In this document: one piece after another, positions 24,961 through 33,409 of the stretch | Layout: each line of letters opens with the position of its first letter | Position numbering within the stretch: the stretch's first letter is position 1 | Made by a program: the position numbers and the translations under genes | The notes under the pieces: generated by a model | The model's input: only the letters and a program-made list of their open reading frames with translations | What the model was told of the DNA's origin: nothing | Database searches by the model: none | DNA from: a virus | DNA: 41,184 bases | IMG/VR virus record: IMGVR_UViG_3300021467_000013 | Location: 1-41,184 of that record | Direction: 5' to 3' (one strand)

Positions 24961-25105
24961 ATGCTTTTATCAGGTATTCAGACCAAAAATGAGGTTGGAA
25001 AGAGAGAATTGTGGAGACTGCACTACATGCATCACGCATGAAGACAATGTTTACTGCAAGTGTTACAAACCCATAAAGGTTTACCGAATGAACAATAAGT
25101 TTTAA
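24917..25105 (+). CDS. Cys-rich microprotein (start uncertain)
   Basis: The frame gives 62 residues from 24917, or 38 from the ATG at 24989 (MRLERENCGDCTTCITHEDN). The six cysteines at CGDCTTC and YCKCYK resemble a zinc or iron-sulfur knuckle. The 5' end overlaps the previous gene by 44 bases, so the shorter form may be the true one. It ends just upstream of the capsid promoter. Confidence 0.45.
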   Translation: MRQGSTLKGIQSEVRCFYQVFRPKMRLERENCGDCTTCITHEDNVYCKCYKPIKVYRMNNKF

Positions 25106-25154
25106 ATACTAGGTAATATAAAAAATATATTGATAATCAGGAAAGGTCAAATCT
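25100..25154 (+). promoter_or_regulatory. Late promoter and leader element of the capsid operon
   Basis: TTTTAAATAC at 25100-25109, continuing TAGGTAA, is a TATA box. AAGGTCAAATCT lies 43 bases downstream, at 25143-25154. The region 34928-34982 has the same two pieces at the same distance, and most bases between also align (TAAATACTAGGTAA at one side, GGAAAGG at the other). A transcription start near 25128 would leave about 55 bases of leader before ATG 25184. Confidence 0.6.
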
Positions 25155-25183
25155 ATTTCTGTAAATTTCATGGAAGTGTAAAA

Positions 25184-27112
25184 ATGCCTTTCGCTGGATA
25201 TAAAAACTTTCAGGATTGTGTGAACAAGAACAGAGACAAGAAAGACCCTGAAGCATACTGCGCTTCGATAAAAAGAAGAGTTGAAGGGAAGTCCATTTCA
25301 GATTTCAAATACAATTTCGACTTCGAGGTTTCCAAAGAGGCTAAGAAATCAAAAGAGCCATCAAAAAGGATAATCAAAGGGATAGCTAGCATAGAGGAGG
25401 TCGACAGGGACTACGAGGTTGTCAGCATAAAGGCAATCAAGAGCGGATTGAGCGAGTGGATGAAGAACCCTGTCATCAGATGGAAGCACTCAGAGCCGAT
25501 AGGGAAAGGACTAGATGCTTACATAGACGGCTCGAAATTCTACATAACAGCCCAGATATCGGACAAGACCAAGACAGCCAACGAGGTGTGGGGACTGATT
25601 GAGGACGGGATAGTCAAATCGTTCTCAATAGCTGGAAAGGTCATGGACACGGAGAAAATGTTCAACGAGGACTTGGGCAAGGACATAACCCACATAACCA
25701 AGATGGAACTGTATGAGGTATCGGTCACAGACCTGCCTGCGAACAGGAACTCGTTCTTCGAGGTGGTATCCAAATCACTCAAAGATAATGCTTATGAAAG
25801 ACTCGGCGATATGGTGAACAAGACCGACGAGTATAAAAATAAAAAGGAGATAAAAATGGAAAAGACAGAGAAGCCAGAAGAGATAGTCAAAGAAGAGGCA
25901 GAGAAGCCAGAAGAAACGCAAGAAAAGCCGGAAGAAAAACAAGAGAAGCCTGAAGAGAAGCAGGTTGACATAGAAAGCCTGGTTGAGAAGCAGGTTAAAC
26001 AAAGGGTCGAGGAGGCAATGAAGAAATTCATCGAATCCCAGCCCTACAGGAAAGCCGAGAAGGTAGAGACAAAGAAGGAGATTCCAACGTCAGAGAGCGG
26101 GATAGCCAAATTCGCAATCGTGGATTACGGCACACCCTCATACATGGCGAAGGAAATCTTCCCGTTCGAGCACGAATCGTCCTACTACGAGCCAAGCACA
26201 TCATCGAAGTCAGTGGAGGACTCAAGGGAAGGCTTCACATTCAAGGAAGCCTACTTGGAGAAATACACCTACACACAGACAGGAGGCACAGGGACAGCGG
26301 GCTACGCGTTGATACCAGTCTACGTCGACCCCGACATAATCGACCGGACAAGGAGGGAACTCCCGACAGTGGAGCTCATCCCGAGAAGGGCGGTCAAAGG
26401 GACAACATACGACTACAACGCGATAACATCATTGACCAACGCAGTCTTCCTTCCAGAGGACGCGAGTTTGTCAGACTTGACGGACACCTACGACAGGTAT
26501 TCAGTCAAAATCAAATACGTCTACTCGACAGGAAGGGTGACAGGTCCAATGATTGCGGGCTCCAAGGGATACGCGGACGCATTGGCGAGGGAAGTCAAGA
26601 ACAGGACAATCGGATTGAAGAGGGTCGAGGACCAGAAGATTTTCTCAGGTGACTCGAGCACATACCCGAACGAGTTCGACGGGTTCGACAACCTAATCTC
26701 GACAAACGCGACAGCACTCTCAGGGGCGCTGACAATCGCAGCGATGAGGACAGAGATAACCCAGTGCAGGAATTCAGGCGGTGTCGTAGACCTCATAATC
26801 ACAACAAACTCGGTCAGCGATGACTTGAAGGGCTTGCTGATGGACTACCAGAGGTATGTCAACACCACAGAGCTCGCATGGGGAATCACAACAATGACAT
26901 TCGACGGGATACCGGTCATAGTGGACAGGTATGCCACATCAGGATACATGTATTTCCTCGACACATCAGTCATCTTCATGGCTGTGCTGCAGGACGCCAC
27001 ATACGAGGAGCTAGCGAAGACAAACGACTCAGTGAAATTCACAATCAAGATGTATGAGGCTCTAGTAATTAGGGCGGAGACATTTTGTTCCATACTTACA
27101 GGGATAAGTTAG
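25184..27112 (+). CDS. Prohead protease - scaffold - major capsid protein fusion
   Basis: The product has 642 residues from ATG 25184 (GGAAGTG upstream); a TTG at 25130 would add 18. Residues 60-190 are an HK97-type prohead protease with His102 (RWKHSEPIG) and Ser148 (KSFSIAG). Residues 225-300 are a Lys/Glu/Pro-rich coiled-coil scaffold (KPEETQEKPEEKQEKPEEKQ). The remainder is an HK97-fold capsid protein with typical segments EYKTYTQ-like, RTRRELPTVELIPRR and IPVIVDRYATSGYMYFLD. HK97-like viruses usually encode protease and capsid separately. An internal ribosome binding site allows capsid-only synthesis. Confidence 0.9.
   Translation: MPFAGYKNFQDCVNKNRDKKDPEAYCASIKRRVEGKSISDFKYNFDFEVSKEAKKSKEPSKRIIKGIASIEEVDRDYEVVSIKAIKSGLSEWMKNPVIRWKHSEPIGKGLDAYIDGSKFYITAQISDKTKTANEVWGLIEDGIVKSFSIAGKVMDTEKMFNEDLGKDITHITKMELYEVSVTDLPANRNSFFEVVSKSLKDNAYERLGDMVNKTDEYKNKKEIKMEKTEKPEEIVKEEAEKPEETQEKPEEKQEKPEEKQVDIESLVEKQVKQRVEEAMKKFIESQPYRKAEKVETKKEIPTSESGIAKFAIVDYGTPSYMAKEIFPFEHESSYYEPSTSSKSVEDSREGFTFKEAYLEKYTYTQTGGTGTAGYALIPVYVDPDIIDRTRRELPTVELIPRRAVKGTTYDYNAITSLTNAVFLPEDASLSDLTDTYDRYSVKIKYVYSTGRVTGPMIAGSKGYADALAREVKNRTIGLKRVEDQKIFSGDSSTYPNEFDGFDNLISTNATALSGALTIAAMRTEITQCRNSGGVVDLIITTNSVSDDLKGLLMDYQRYVNTTELAWGITTMTFDGIPVIVDRYATSGYMYFLDTSVIFMAVLQDATYEELAKTNDSVKFTIKMYEALVIRAETFCSILTGIS
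25845..25858 (+). promoter_or_regulatory. Internal ribosome binding site and start for the capsid part
   Basis: AAGGAG followed 6 bases later by ATG (25856) lies inside the fusion gene, in frame. Translation from here yields 418 residues, the ordinary size of a capsid precursor with its delta/scaffold domain. TATAAAAATA at 25832-25841 could even serve as an internal promoter. Confidence 0.55.
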
Positions 27113-27121
27113 GTGATATGA

Positions 27122-27424
27122 ATGGTAGAAGTTTCAGGTTCAACATTCTACAGGAGAGCTTCAGAGGACTTGGTGTTCTTATTAGTCGAGACACCGAACA
27201 CAGCGGATTCAGGCGACACAGTCTCAGTGGACTTGGGTTCATACGGAATAGCTGAGGACGGGCTATTGTGGATTATGGGTTGTGAGCACACAACCGACAA
27301 TTCAGTAATCGTCACCACAGCTCCCACAACCTCAGTCTCAGGCGGGACATTGACTATCACAATCGGCGGAAGCAATTCGAACAATATCTACACCTTCCTG
27401 GTAATAGGGAGGAGTAAAGCATAG
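27122..27424 (+). CDS. Capsid decoration-like protein A
   Basis: The product has 100 residues, starting behind AGGTGATATGA, directly after the capsid gene. It is a regular beta-sandwich (TVSVDLGSYGIAEDGLLWIM, VSGGTLTITIGGSNSNNIYT) ending FLVIGRSKA. Position and fold suggest a head decoration or cement protein. It shares its general pattern, including the final hydrophobic strand, with the next gene. Confidence 0.55.
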   Translation: MVEVSGSTFYRRASEDLVFLLVETPNTADSGDTVSVDLGSYGIAEDGLLWIMGCEHTTDNSVIVTTAPTTSVSGGTLTITIGGSNSNNIYTFLVIGRSKA

Positions 27425-27515
27425 GCGTGGATTGATTTAGCCTTTGGTTCTTTAGGGCTTACATAACATTTCGGGAGGAAGGGAGGGCGAAGGAAAAGCA
27501 AAAGAGGTAAAAAAT
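27425..27515 (+). promoter_or_regulatory. Purine-rich leader with hairpin before decoration gene B
   Basis: The 91-base gap contains AGCC...GGGCT around TTTGGTTCTTTA, a weak hairpin, and then an almost pure purine run at 27471-27508 with GGGAGGAAGGGAGGG. Four G tracts could allow a two-layer quadruplex. AAGAGGT before ATG 27516 is the ribosome binding site. No gene is seen in it. Confidence 0.35.
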
Positions 27516-27764
27516 ATGGCAGCAGCAACTGTATCAGAATATGTGAACATAGCATTGCCCAATGTTGAATTGGCCGTGCTCGAGCTGACAGACGGGGAGA
27601 CATACAAGTCAAGGAAATTCTCCACCGTGAAGGCGGCGATACCGTTCTGGATGGAGGACACAGACGGGGACATAAACGCGACCGTGTCAGGCTCAACCGT
27701 GACAGTTAACGCGGCAGGGGCATCCGATTCAGTGATAGGGCTATTGTTGTTCGGAGTTCATTAG
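27516..27764 (+). CDS. Capsid decoration-like protein B
   Basis: The 82-residue product is beta-rich with a polar middle (FWMEDTDGDINATVSGSTVT) and ends SVIGLLLFGVH. Length, acidity and place after the capsid gene resemble small decoration proteins. It may be a distant paralogue of the preceding gene. It carries its own leader with a good ribosome binding site, suggesting high expression. Confidence 0.55.
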   Translation: MAAATVSEYVNIALPNVELAVLELTDGETYKSRKFSTVKAAIPFWMEDTDGDINATVSGSTVTVNAAGASDSVIGLLLFGVH

Positions 27765-27780
27765 GCTTCGGAGGGATAGC

Positions 27781-28155
27781 ATGAGGAAGCTGAAGAACAC
27801 TACAGGTAATTATCATTTATTCTTACACAAGGGTATCCAATACGACTTCCAGCCGGGGCAGGAGGTGCTTGTCCCAGACGGGTTCAAGGAGTGGCTGATA
27901 TCCCAATTAGACAGGTTCGAGTATTCGGAAGCCCCGCCGAAGATGGTGATGGGCGCTTTCGGGAAGAGGATGGAAGCCCTCGAAGGGGAAATATCCAAGC
28001 CCGTCAGTGTTGTTGAGAGATACACCAGGGAAGAGCTGGAGAGGATGTCTTTCAAGCAGCTGAGGAGCATAGGATACAAGCAGAATCCGGTGATAAGAGG
28101 GAAGTCTAAGAAGGAGCTTGTGGAGGAATTGTTAAGCGCGGGTGTGGAAAAATGA
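27781..28155 (+). CDS. Head protein with SAP/HeH-like C-terminus
   Basis: The product has 124 residues. The N-terminus (NTTGNYHLFLHKGIQYDFQP, GQEVLVPDGFKEWLISQL) is the type of strand pattern found in small phage head proteins near the connector. The C-terminus YTREELERMSFKQLRSIGYK...GKSKKELVEELL is a HeH/SAP-like helix-extended-helix, often DNA-binding. A role linking DNA and the head is possible. ATGA overlap with the next gene. Confidence 0.55.
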   Translation: MRKLKNTTGNYHLFLHKGIQYDFQPGQEVLVPDGFKEWLISQLDRFEYSEAPPKMVMGAFGKRMEALEGEISKPVSVVERYTREELERMSFKQLRSIGYKQNPVIRGKSKKELVEELLSAGVEK

Positions 28156-29429
28156 GGTTCAGAATCAGAACAAACATATTACTGTTAATGCTTCTACTTT
28201 TGGGTTTAGGCGTGGTTTTAGCATTGAATCAGGCGCTGACAATAACCCCTGTGACGCCGAACCCCAACAACGCGACCAACTACACAGGGGCATACGGCGT
28301 GACTTTGAACATATCAGTGTCGCCGGACAACAACGCCTCGGTATGCAGCTACGACTTCGGATTCACCAACAATACAGTCACCACGGCGTTTGTGACGAAC
28401 ATGACCAACTCAACTAGCAATTCATTCCACAACGCTTCTGCGGTAGGCATTCCCGACGACTCGGCACTGAACGGGTGGCATAATGTGACATTCAGGTGCT
28501 ATAACGGCTCTGACTGGTATAACGAGACAGTCCTGTTCGGTCTGGACTCGACCAACCCATCAATAGACAACATAAACTACAACATATCCAACCAGACATC
28601 CGGAGGGCATTCGGTCAATTACACTTTCAATGTAACGGACAGGCACACGAGGATGTGCGGGGTGAGGATATACGACCCGTGGGGGGAGATGACCAATGTG
28701 ACAGGGACGCTTTTGGACGGGTCGAACGTCGAGGACGGGAGATGCGATGTCGACATATCTTCATCTGAATTCTCATTCAACGGGAACTACACATTGGAGC
28801 CGTGGGCTCAGGATTATTTGGATTTGAACGGGACAGGGACAAACCTTTCCGTCAATGTTTACAAACTGGCTGTCGGGTGGAACCACGTGTCGATAAGCGA
28901 CAACGTGACCTTGTCGTCGATAGCTAATAACATGACCAATGTGAGCTATGTGAGCGTCTACGACAACCTTTACAAGAACTACACAACTTTCACAACCGGC
29001 TCGTCAACAAACGCCAACTTCAGGACAAACTCCACCAATGCGACCTACATCTACGTCAGCGAGAACGTGACAATGATAAGGGTCTACCACACCGACAACT
29101 TCTGCAGGAACATGAGTCTGTATAAGACATCAACATCAGGATGGAACCAGATGGGAGTAAGGACTTCGGTGAGCCTGAACCAGACAATGTATAACTCGAC
29201 AGGACCGATATACAAATACGACAACACGCTTAACGCCTCGTTCACAAGCGAGAACATAACTTACGTGAGCTATCGTAACGCCACGCTGGGGAAATACTGC
29301 TCAGCGAGGAGGGGATTCACAGCCACGTCATGCTCGCCCGAATTCAACGTCACTGACATAAAGCCCGCAAGGGGGGAGGCGATTTGGATACTGGTCAACG
29401 AGAACATAACTTACGACAGAGGTGCTTGA
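28152..29429 (+). CDS. Secreted, sequon-rich surface glycoprotein
   Basis: The product has 425 residues. Residues 5-25 (IRTNILLLMLLLLGLGVVLA) form a signal peptide. The rest is beta-rich with several dozen N-x-S/T sequons (for example FVTNMTNSTSNSFHNAS). Ig-like segments (NPSIDNINYNISNQTSGGHS) and a domain starting LAVGWNHVSISDNVTL match patterns seen in archaeal S-layer-associated proteins. It could decorate the virion or coat the infected cell. Placement within the structural block favours a virion role. Confidence 0.65.
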   Translation: MRFRIRTNILLLMLLLLGLGVVLALNQALTITPVTPNPNNATNYTGAYGVTLNISVSPDNNASVCSYDFGFTNNTVTTAFVTNMTNSTSNSFHNASAVGIPDDSALNGWHNVTFRCYNGSDWYNETVLFGLDSTNPSIDNINYNISNQTSGGHSVNYTFNVTDRHTRMCGVRIYDPWGEMTNVTGTLLDGSNVEDGRCDVDISSSEFSFNGNYTLEPWAQDYLDLNGTGTNLSVNVYKLAVGWNHVSISDNVTLSSIANNMTNVSYVSVYDNLYKNYTTFTTGSSTNANFRTNSTNATYIYVSENVTMIRVYHTDNFCRNMSLYKTSTSGWNQMGVRTSVSLNQTMYNSTGPIYKYDNTLNASFTSENITYVSYRNATLGKYCSARRGFTATSCSPEFNVTDIKPARGEAIWILVNENITYDRGA

Positions 29430-30224
29430 ATGAAGATGAAGATTATGCTTTTGGGGTTGCTACTACTGCCCATGGTCTTAGGGGCTTTCTACATGCCCCT
29501 CCCGATACACGGGAAAGTCAAAGGATTGGCAGTCCCGGTTGACGTTCACGTCACCAACCTGAGGACTGGGATTTCGGTCTCAACAAGGACGAACGAGTTC
29601 GACGAGTTTCTAATCGAGTGGGCGAACACCCCGGACTACGGAGGCACGGTAATCAAATACCAATCAGGCGATATTTTCGAGGTGAGGGTTCCGATATGCG
29701 AGGACTCCCCCAACTGCGTGAAGACATTCACCTACGCCGGAGGGGGCATCAGAGCCGACTTCGACCTGACTGGAGTCCAATACACCGAATGCCCCGAGTG
29801 CGAGAAATGCCTGCCATTCAACGAGGAGAACTGTTTTGACAACTGTTTTGAGTATTTCGACTGCAGTGAGTGTGACATTCAGTGCCCGACAACGACAACA
29901 GTGAAATGCCCCGAATGCGAGGAATGCGAGGAAAAGACGCTAATGGACATGATATGGTTCATATTGGGATTCTTTGGCATAGGGACAGTCGCTGGCGGCG
30001 TCGGATATAAATTCGTAGTAAGAAGGAACAAGAGGACAGGGAAATTGGAGAGCGAAATAACCCAGCACAAGCACCAGGTGTCGCCGAAAGGGAGACCGTA
30101 TTACCACGGGATACACATCGAGCACGACCACGAGTGGTTCTACCACCCGAAGGGCTACTTGAACCCTACAGAGAAGGAGGGCTGGGGCACACCGAACAAC
30201 CCATTCAAGAAGGAGGAGGGATAA
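29430..30224 (+). CDS. Type I membrane protein with Cys-rich ectodomain and His-rich tail
   Basis: The product has 264 residues. A signal peptide (residues 4-18, LLGLLLLPMVLG) precedes a carboxypeptidase-like module (LPIHGKVKGLAVPVDVHVTN). A Cys-rich stalk follows (CPECEKC, CFDNCFEYFDCSECDIQC, CPECEECEEK), then a transmembrane helix (MIWFILGFFGIGTVAGGVGY). The basic tail is unusually rich in His (QHKHQ, YYHGIHIEHDHEWFYHP) and could bind metal. The ATG abuts the previous stop. No family is recognised for the tail. It may anchor surface proteins in the host membrane. Confidence 0.65.
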   Translation: MKMKIMLLGLLLLPMVLGAFYMPLPIHGKVKGLAVPVDVHVTNLRTGISVSTRTNEFDEFLIEWANTPDYGGTVIKYQSGDIFEVRVPICEDSPNCVKTFTYAGGGIRADFDLTGVQYTECPECEKCLPFNEENCFDNCFEYFDCSECDIQCPTTTTVKCPECEECEEKTLMDMIWFILGFFGIGTVAGGVGYKFVVRRNKRTGKLESEITQHKHQVSPKGRPYYHGIHIEHDHEWFYHPKGYLNPTEKEGWGTPNNPFKKEEG

Positions 30225-30749
30225 ATGGCAGACCCGATTCAACCTTATCCGGTATCAGGGAAGATTTACGACATAGACAGCACAGCCGAAGGCGGCGTCA
30301 GCGTCAAAGCCACCAACGTCAGGACAGGCGAGTCCATAATGACGGCAACCAACTCCTCGGGAGAATACACTTTGGATTTGGCTAACCTGTCTAGCGGATA
30401 CAACACATCCGACATAATATTCATGCAGGCGTGGAAGTTCACGTCATCGACAAAGAAGATACAGTCAGCCACATTCGTGGTCGAAGGGGATTCGAAGGAA
30501 CTGGACTTATACTTAAGGGGCGTGTTCAGGAAGAGGGTTATAGACGCCTCGTGGAACGACATCAACCAGGAGACCCACGGGTTCGAGTTCGGCGTGAACA
30601 AAGTGATGAGCATCGACGCCGACAGGACTGACATGACTTATGATTCAAGCGGGAACGTCACCCAGATAGTCGAATACATCCAGGGGGTCAAGGTGACTAC
30701 GAACCTCACATGGGAATCTGGGAACTGCACAAGGATAGAGGTGGTCTGA
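30225..30749 (+). CDS. Virion protein with carboxypeptidase-regulatory-like module B
   Basis: The 174-residue product is a clear paralogue of the gene at 19368. QPYPVSGKIYDIDSTAEGGV opens it, ATNSSGEYTLDLANLSSGYN follows, and TYDSSGNVTQIVEYIQGVKV closes it. AGGAGGGATAA gives a strong start. Having two such proteins plus a third at 35045 suggests a repeated attachment module in the virion. Each precedes a different fibre or tail gene. Confidence 0.65.
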   Translation: MADPIQPYPVSGKIYDIDSTAEGGVSVKATNVRTGESIMTATNSSGEYTLDLANLSSGYNTSDIIFMQAWKFTSSTKKIQSATFVVEGDSKELDLYLRGVFRKRVIDASWNDINQETHGFEFGVNKVMSIDADRTDMTYDSSGNVTQIVEYIQGVKVTTNLTWESGNCTRIEVV

Positions 30750-30913
30750 TGCCGAACCTGTCGGAGAGCATAAAGGAGCACATAAAGGAGCATGAGATTC
30801 TGGGGATTAAGAGATTCAAGATAGGGAATTCTAACGATTATTTCGAGATAGACCCGGCGAACCACACAGCCAAGCTGGTGTTGAACGGGACAACGGTGCA
30901 GACATGGCCATAG
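30749..30913 (+). CDS. 54-residue hypothetical protein
   Basis: The start is ATG 30749, overlapping the previous stop by one base (TGATG), with GAGGTGG upstream. The sequence MPNLSESIKEHIKEHEILGI leads into a beta-rich end (YFEIDPANHTAKLVLNGTTV). It may be a small fibre-associated piece preceding the beta-helix protein, with which it overlaps by 10 bases. Confidence 0.5.
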   Translation: MPNLSESIKEHIKEHEILGIKRFKIGNSNDYFEIDPANHTAKLVLNGTTVQTWP

Positions 30914-32742
30914 AAATAAGCATAGACAGGAAATTGTTGTATTTTTTTTTAGGATTGATTATCATCAGTGTAACATTCACAATATGTTCTGATGTGTATG
31001 TAAATTACAATATTCAAGGAAATGATATCTATAATGTCACGAACGTCAACGCAACTTCGTTCAGGAACTCCACCGGGGACTTGGATTGGATTAGACCTGA
31101 GAATGTCTTCGACATAGACGACGAGGACATAGAGACTGACTTGAACACTTACGTGGATGTTGCTGGGGATGTGATAGACCATCTGAACTTCACCGCTGGG
31201 AATGTCACAATGAACGACACAGGAGTCTATTCCAATGATTATAAATCCTTCGCCAGAGCCTACGACAAGGTCATCTGCAGGGCAGAGAACACAGCCGACG
31301 CTGTGTATAAGAGATTGTTCACTGAGTGCGATGTTGTCTGCAGTGATGATGACTGCAGTGATGAAATAGATGGAGTTATGGATTGGTTGAGAACTAATGG
31401 TGGTGGAAGTGTTTTAATCAAAACTGGTGAGTATAATATATCTAGCCCTTATATAAACGCTAGTTTCATAAGTAATGCTTTGATTTCTGGAGAAGGAAAA
31501 AATTCTACGATAATAAGACAAATAAATTCAGGAAATGATGGAATTTCAATTGGAGGAAATGCTAATAATAGAGTTCATAATATTATTTTAAAAGATATAG
31601 GTTTTGATTTGAAAACATACGATGGTTCAGCCGCAGTAGGTATTAGTTCAGCAGATTATGTTACACTTTTGAGAGTTAGAATGGAAAATCTTGATAATGG
31701 TCTTCTTCTATTTGCGGCTGGATTCAATGGTGGTGCATGCGATGAAGGGTGTATAGTAAATGATACAACAACTAATCAACTTTTAGATAGAGGAAATAAA
31801 GTTATTGATTGCGATATAATATCAAGTTCTACTGCAGATGTGTTATCATGGTCATTCCAAAAGGAAAGTATTTTACAAGGGAATAGAATAAAAGGTAGAG
31901 TGTCAACCTATTATGATAAAAATATTGTTTTTGATTCAAATGAAATTTATGAAAGTAATGCTCAAGGAATTTATATTACTAGTGGGATGAATCAAATTTA
32001 TTCAAATAATAATATAGAAAATACTGTGAGTGATGGAATTATTGGAAAATCTTCACCTAGACATATAACTATAACTGGAAATACATTTTACAATATTTCA
32101 GGAGGAGAAGGAGCAATTAATTTTGACCCTGGTTCTAAATTTTTGACAATAAATGGAAATACTGTTAATGGAACTAAACAGTCAGGTTTTGATTTAAGAG
32201 GTGATTATATGACTGTTTCAAATAATATATTAGAGAATGTGAATGAGGGTGGTTATGGGAACTTAGCAGGAATTATTGCTTATGGAAATTATAGTGTCTA
32301 TACTAATAATGTTCTTATTGATACACGAGACACTAAAAAGATGAAGCAGGGTGTGAGGTTTGATGGCGTGAGAGATGTTATATTTAGTGGGAATCATATA
32401 AATGGAAGTGTGGATTATTGTATGGAATTTAGTTCTAAATCCTCGGTTAATGTATCTATTCATGATAATTATTGTGGATTTGCTGGTGGTTTGAATTATG
32501 AAGGTTCTACTTTTCCAAGTGTTAGGGTTTGGAATAACATAGGATTATCTAATGCTATGAATATTGATATGAATAATTACAACATAACTTCAACTTACGT
32601 CATTCCATCTACAACCAGACCTGTCTCAGTAGAAGGAATATTTTATTATAACAACACAGCAGGATACAAATGTTTACAATTTTACAACTCAACACACTGG
32701 ATTTGCAACACAGGGACTGAAACCAAAGTTGATGCTTCATAG
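30904..32742 (+). CDS. Membrane-anchored right-handed beta-helix protein
   Basis: The product has 612 residues. A signal-anchor lies at residues 10-29 (LYFFLGLIIISVTFTICSDV). From residue 140 to 560 pectate-lyase-type coils repeat (SYINASFISNALISGEGKNS, NKVIDCDIISSS, NNNIENTVSDGIIG, HITITGNTFYNISG, LTINGNTVNGTKQ). Such folds form tailspikes that bind or cut polysaccharide. Bases 31320-32560 are much more AT-rich than the flanks, indicating an exchanged module between conserved ends. Catalytic residues cannot be identified by eye. Confidence 0.7.
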   Translation: MAIEISIDRKLLYFFLGLIIISVTFTICSDVYVNYNIQGNDIYNVTNVNATSFRNSTGDLDWIRPENVFDIDDEDIETDLNTYVDVAGDVIDHLNFTAGNVTMNDTGVYSNDYKSFARAYDKVICRAENTADAVYKRLFTECDVVCSDDDCSDEIDGVMDWLRTNGGGSVLIKTGEYNISSPYINASFISNALISGEGKNSTIIRQINSGNDGISIGGNANNRVHNIILKDIGFDLKTYDGSAAVGISSADYVTLLRVRMENLDNGLLLFAAGFNGGACDEGCIVNDTTTNQLLDRGNKVIDCDIISSSTADVLSWSFQKESILQGNRIKGRVSTYYDKNIVFDSNEIYESNAQGIYITSGMNQIYSNNNIENTVSDGIIGKSSPRHITITGNTFYNISGGEGAINFDPGSKFLTINGNTVNGTKQSGFDLRGDYMTVSNNILENVNEGGYGNLAGIIAYGNYSVYTNNVLIDTRDTKKMKQGVRFDGVRDVIFSGNHINGSVDYCMEFSSKSSVNVSIHDNYCGFAGGLNYEGSTFPSVRVWNNIGLSNAMNIDMNNYNITSTYVIPSTTRPVSVEGIFYYNNTAGYKCLQFYNSTHWICNTGTETKVDAS

Positions 32743-32822
32743 TTTAAACAATAGGTGATTAAAAAAAATTGCATACAATCTCAAGGAAAAAGATTGGCCA
32801 AAACTAAGATAATGGTGATTGA

Positions 32823-33194
32823 ATGGACAAGACAACAGCAGGGTTCATAGTATTGCTGACCGCATTAGGCTCGGCAGGGATAACCGCATACCTCGACAAC
32901 GGGACCCAATTATACGCATGCGAGTCCAAAGGGCTGGTATCTGATTGCGTGAACGGGGTCAAAGCCGACGGGACAAGATGCTACTACGACCCGGACAACG
33001 GGAGGAGATACACCCACTGCCCGGAGGGGTGGTCTGAGCTGAAAGGATACACGTCCGAAAAGCGACCAGCAGTCCGGATTGAGGTCAGAGAAAACGACAA
33101 GGTCTGGACATGCGAAATAGTCGACGGCAGGGCGGATTCATACACGAAATGCGTGTCGGGAAGCTACGAGGCATACTTGGGTGAGCTGGTGTAG
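32823..33194 (+). CDS. Small anchored Cys-containing protein
   Basis: The 123-residue product has an N-terminal hydrophobic helix (AGFIVLLTALGSAGITAYL). The ectodomain has paired cysteines at YACESKGLVSDCV, RCYYDPDNGRRYTHC and later VWTC and TKC, probably disulfides. This topology and ACESKGL-like motif recur in archaeal-virus hypothetical proteins near lysis or tail genes; no function is established to my knowledge. GGTGATTGA precedes the ATG. The 80-base gap upstream shows nothing but AT-rich sequence. Confidence 0.6.
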   Translation: MDKTTAGFIVLLTALGSAGITAYLDNGTQLYACESKGLVSDCVNGVKADGTRCYYDPDNGRRYTHCPEGWSELKGYTSEKRPAVRIEVRENDKVWTCEIVDGRADSYTKCVSGSYEAYLGELV

Positions 33195-33202
33195 GTGGTC
33201 TC

Positions 33203-33409
33203 ATGGACATAAGCAGGTCTGAAATCAACAAGATAATGAACCACATAAAGACGACCAACTCGGAGATGGGGCACATACAGGCTGACGTGGCTTCGCTGAA
33301 GACCGACATAGAGTGGCTCAAGGACAACCAGAGATGGTCGATGAGGCTGTCCGTGTCGACTTTATTGGGTCTGATAATCATGCTCATAAAAATACTGATA
33401 GGTGTCTAG
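33203..33409 (+). CDS. XhlA-like coiled-coil membrane protein
   Basis: The 68-residue product has a coiled coil (MDISRSEINKIMNHIKTTNS, ADVASLKTDIEWLKDNQRW) followed by one membrane helix (STLLGLIIMLIKILIGV). This matches the layout of phage hemolysin XhlA, which works with a holin in lysis. Its stop is directly followed by the connector gene. In archaea the lysis role is unproven, and a membrane adaptor is an alternative. Confidence 0.6.
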   Translation: MDISRSEINKIMNHIKTTNSEMGHIQADVASLKTDIEWLKDNQRWSMRLSVSTLLGLIIMLIKILIGV

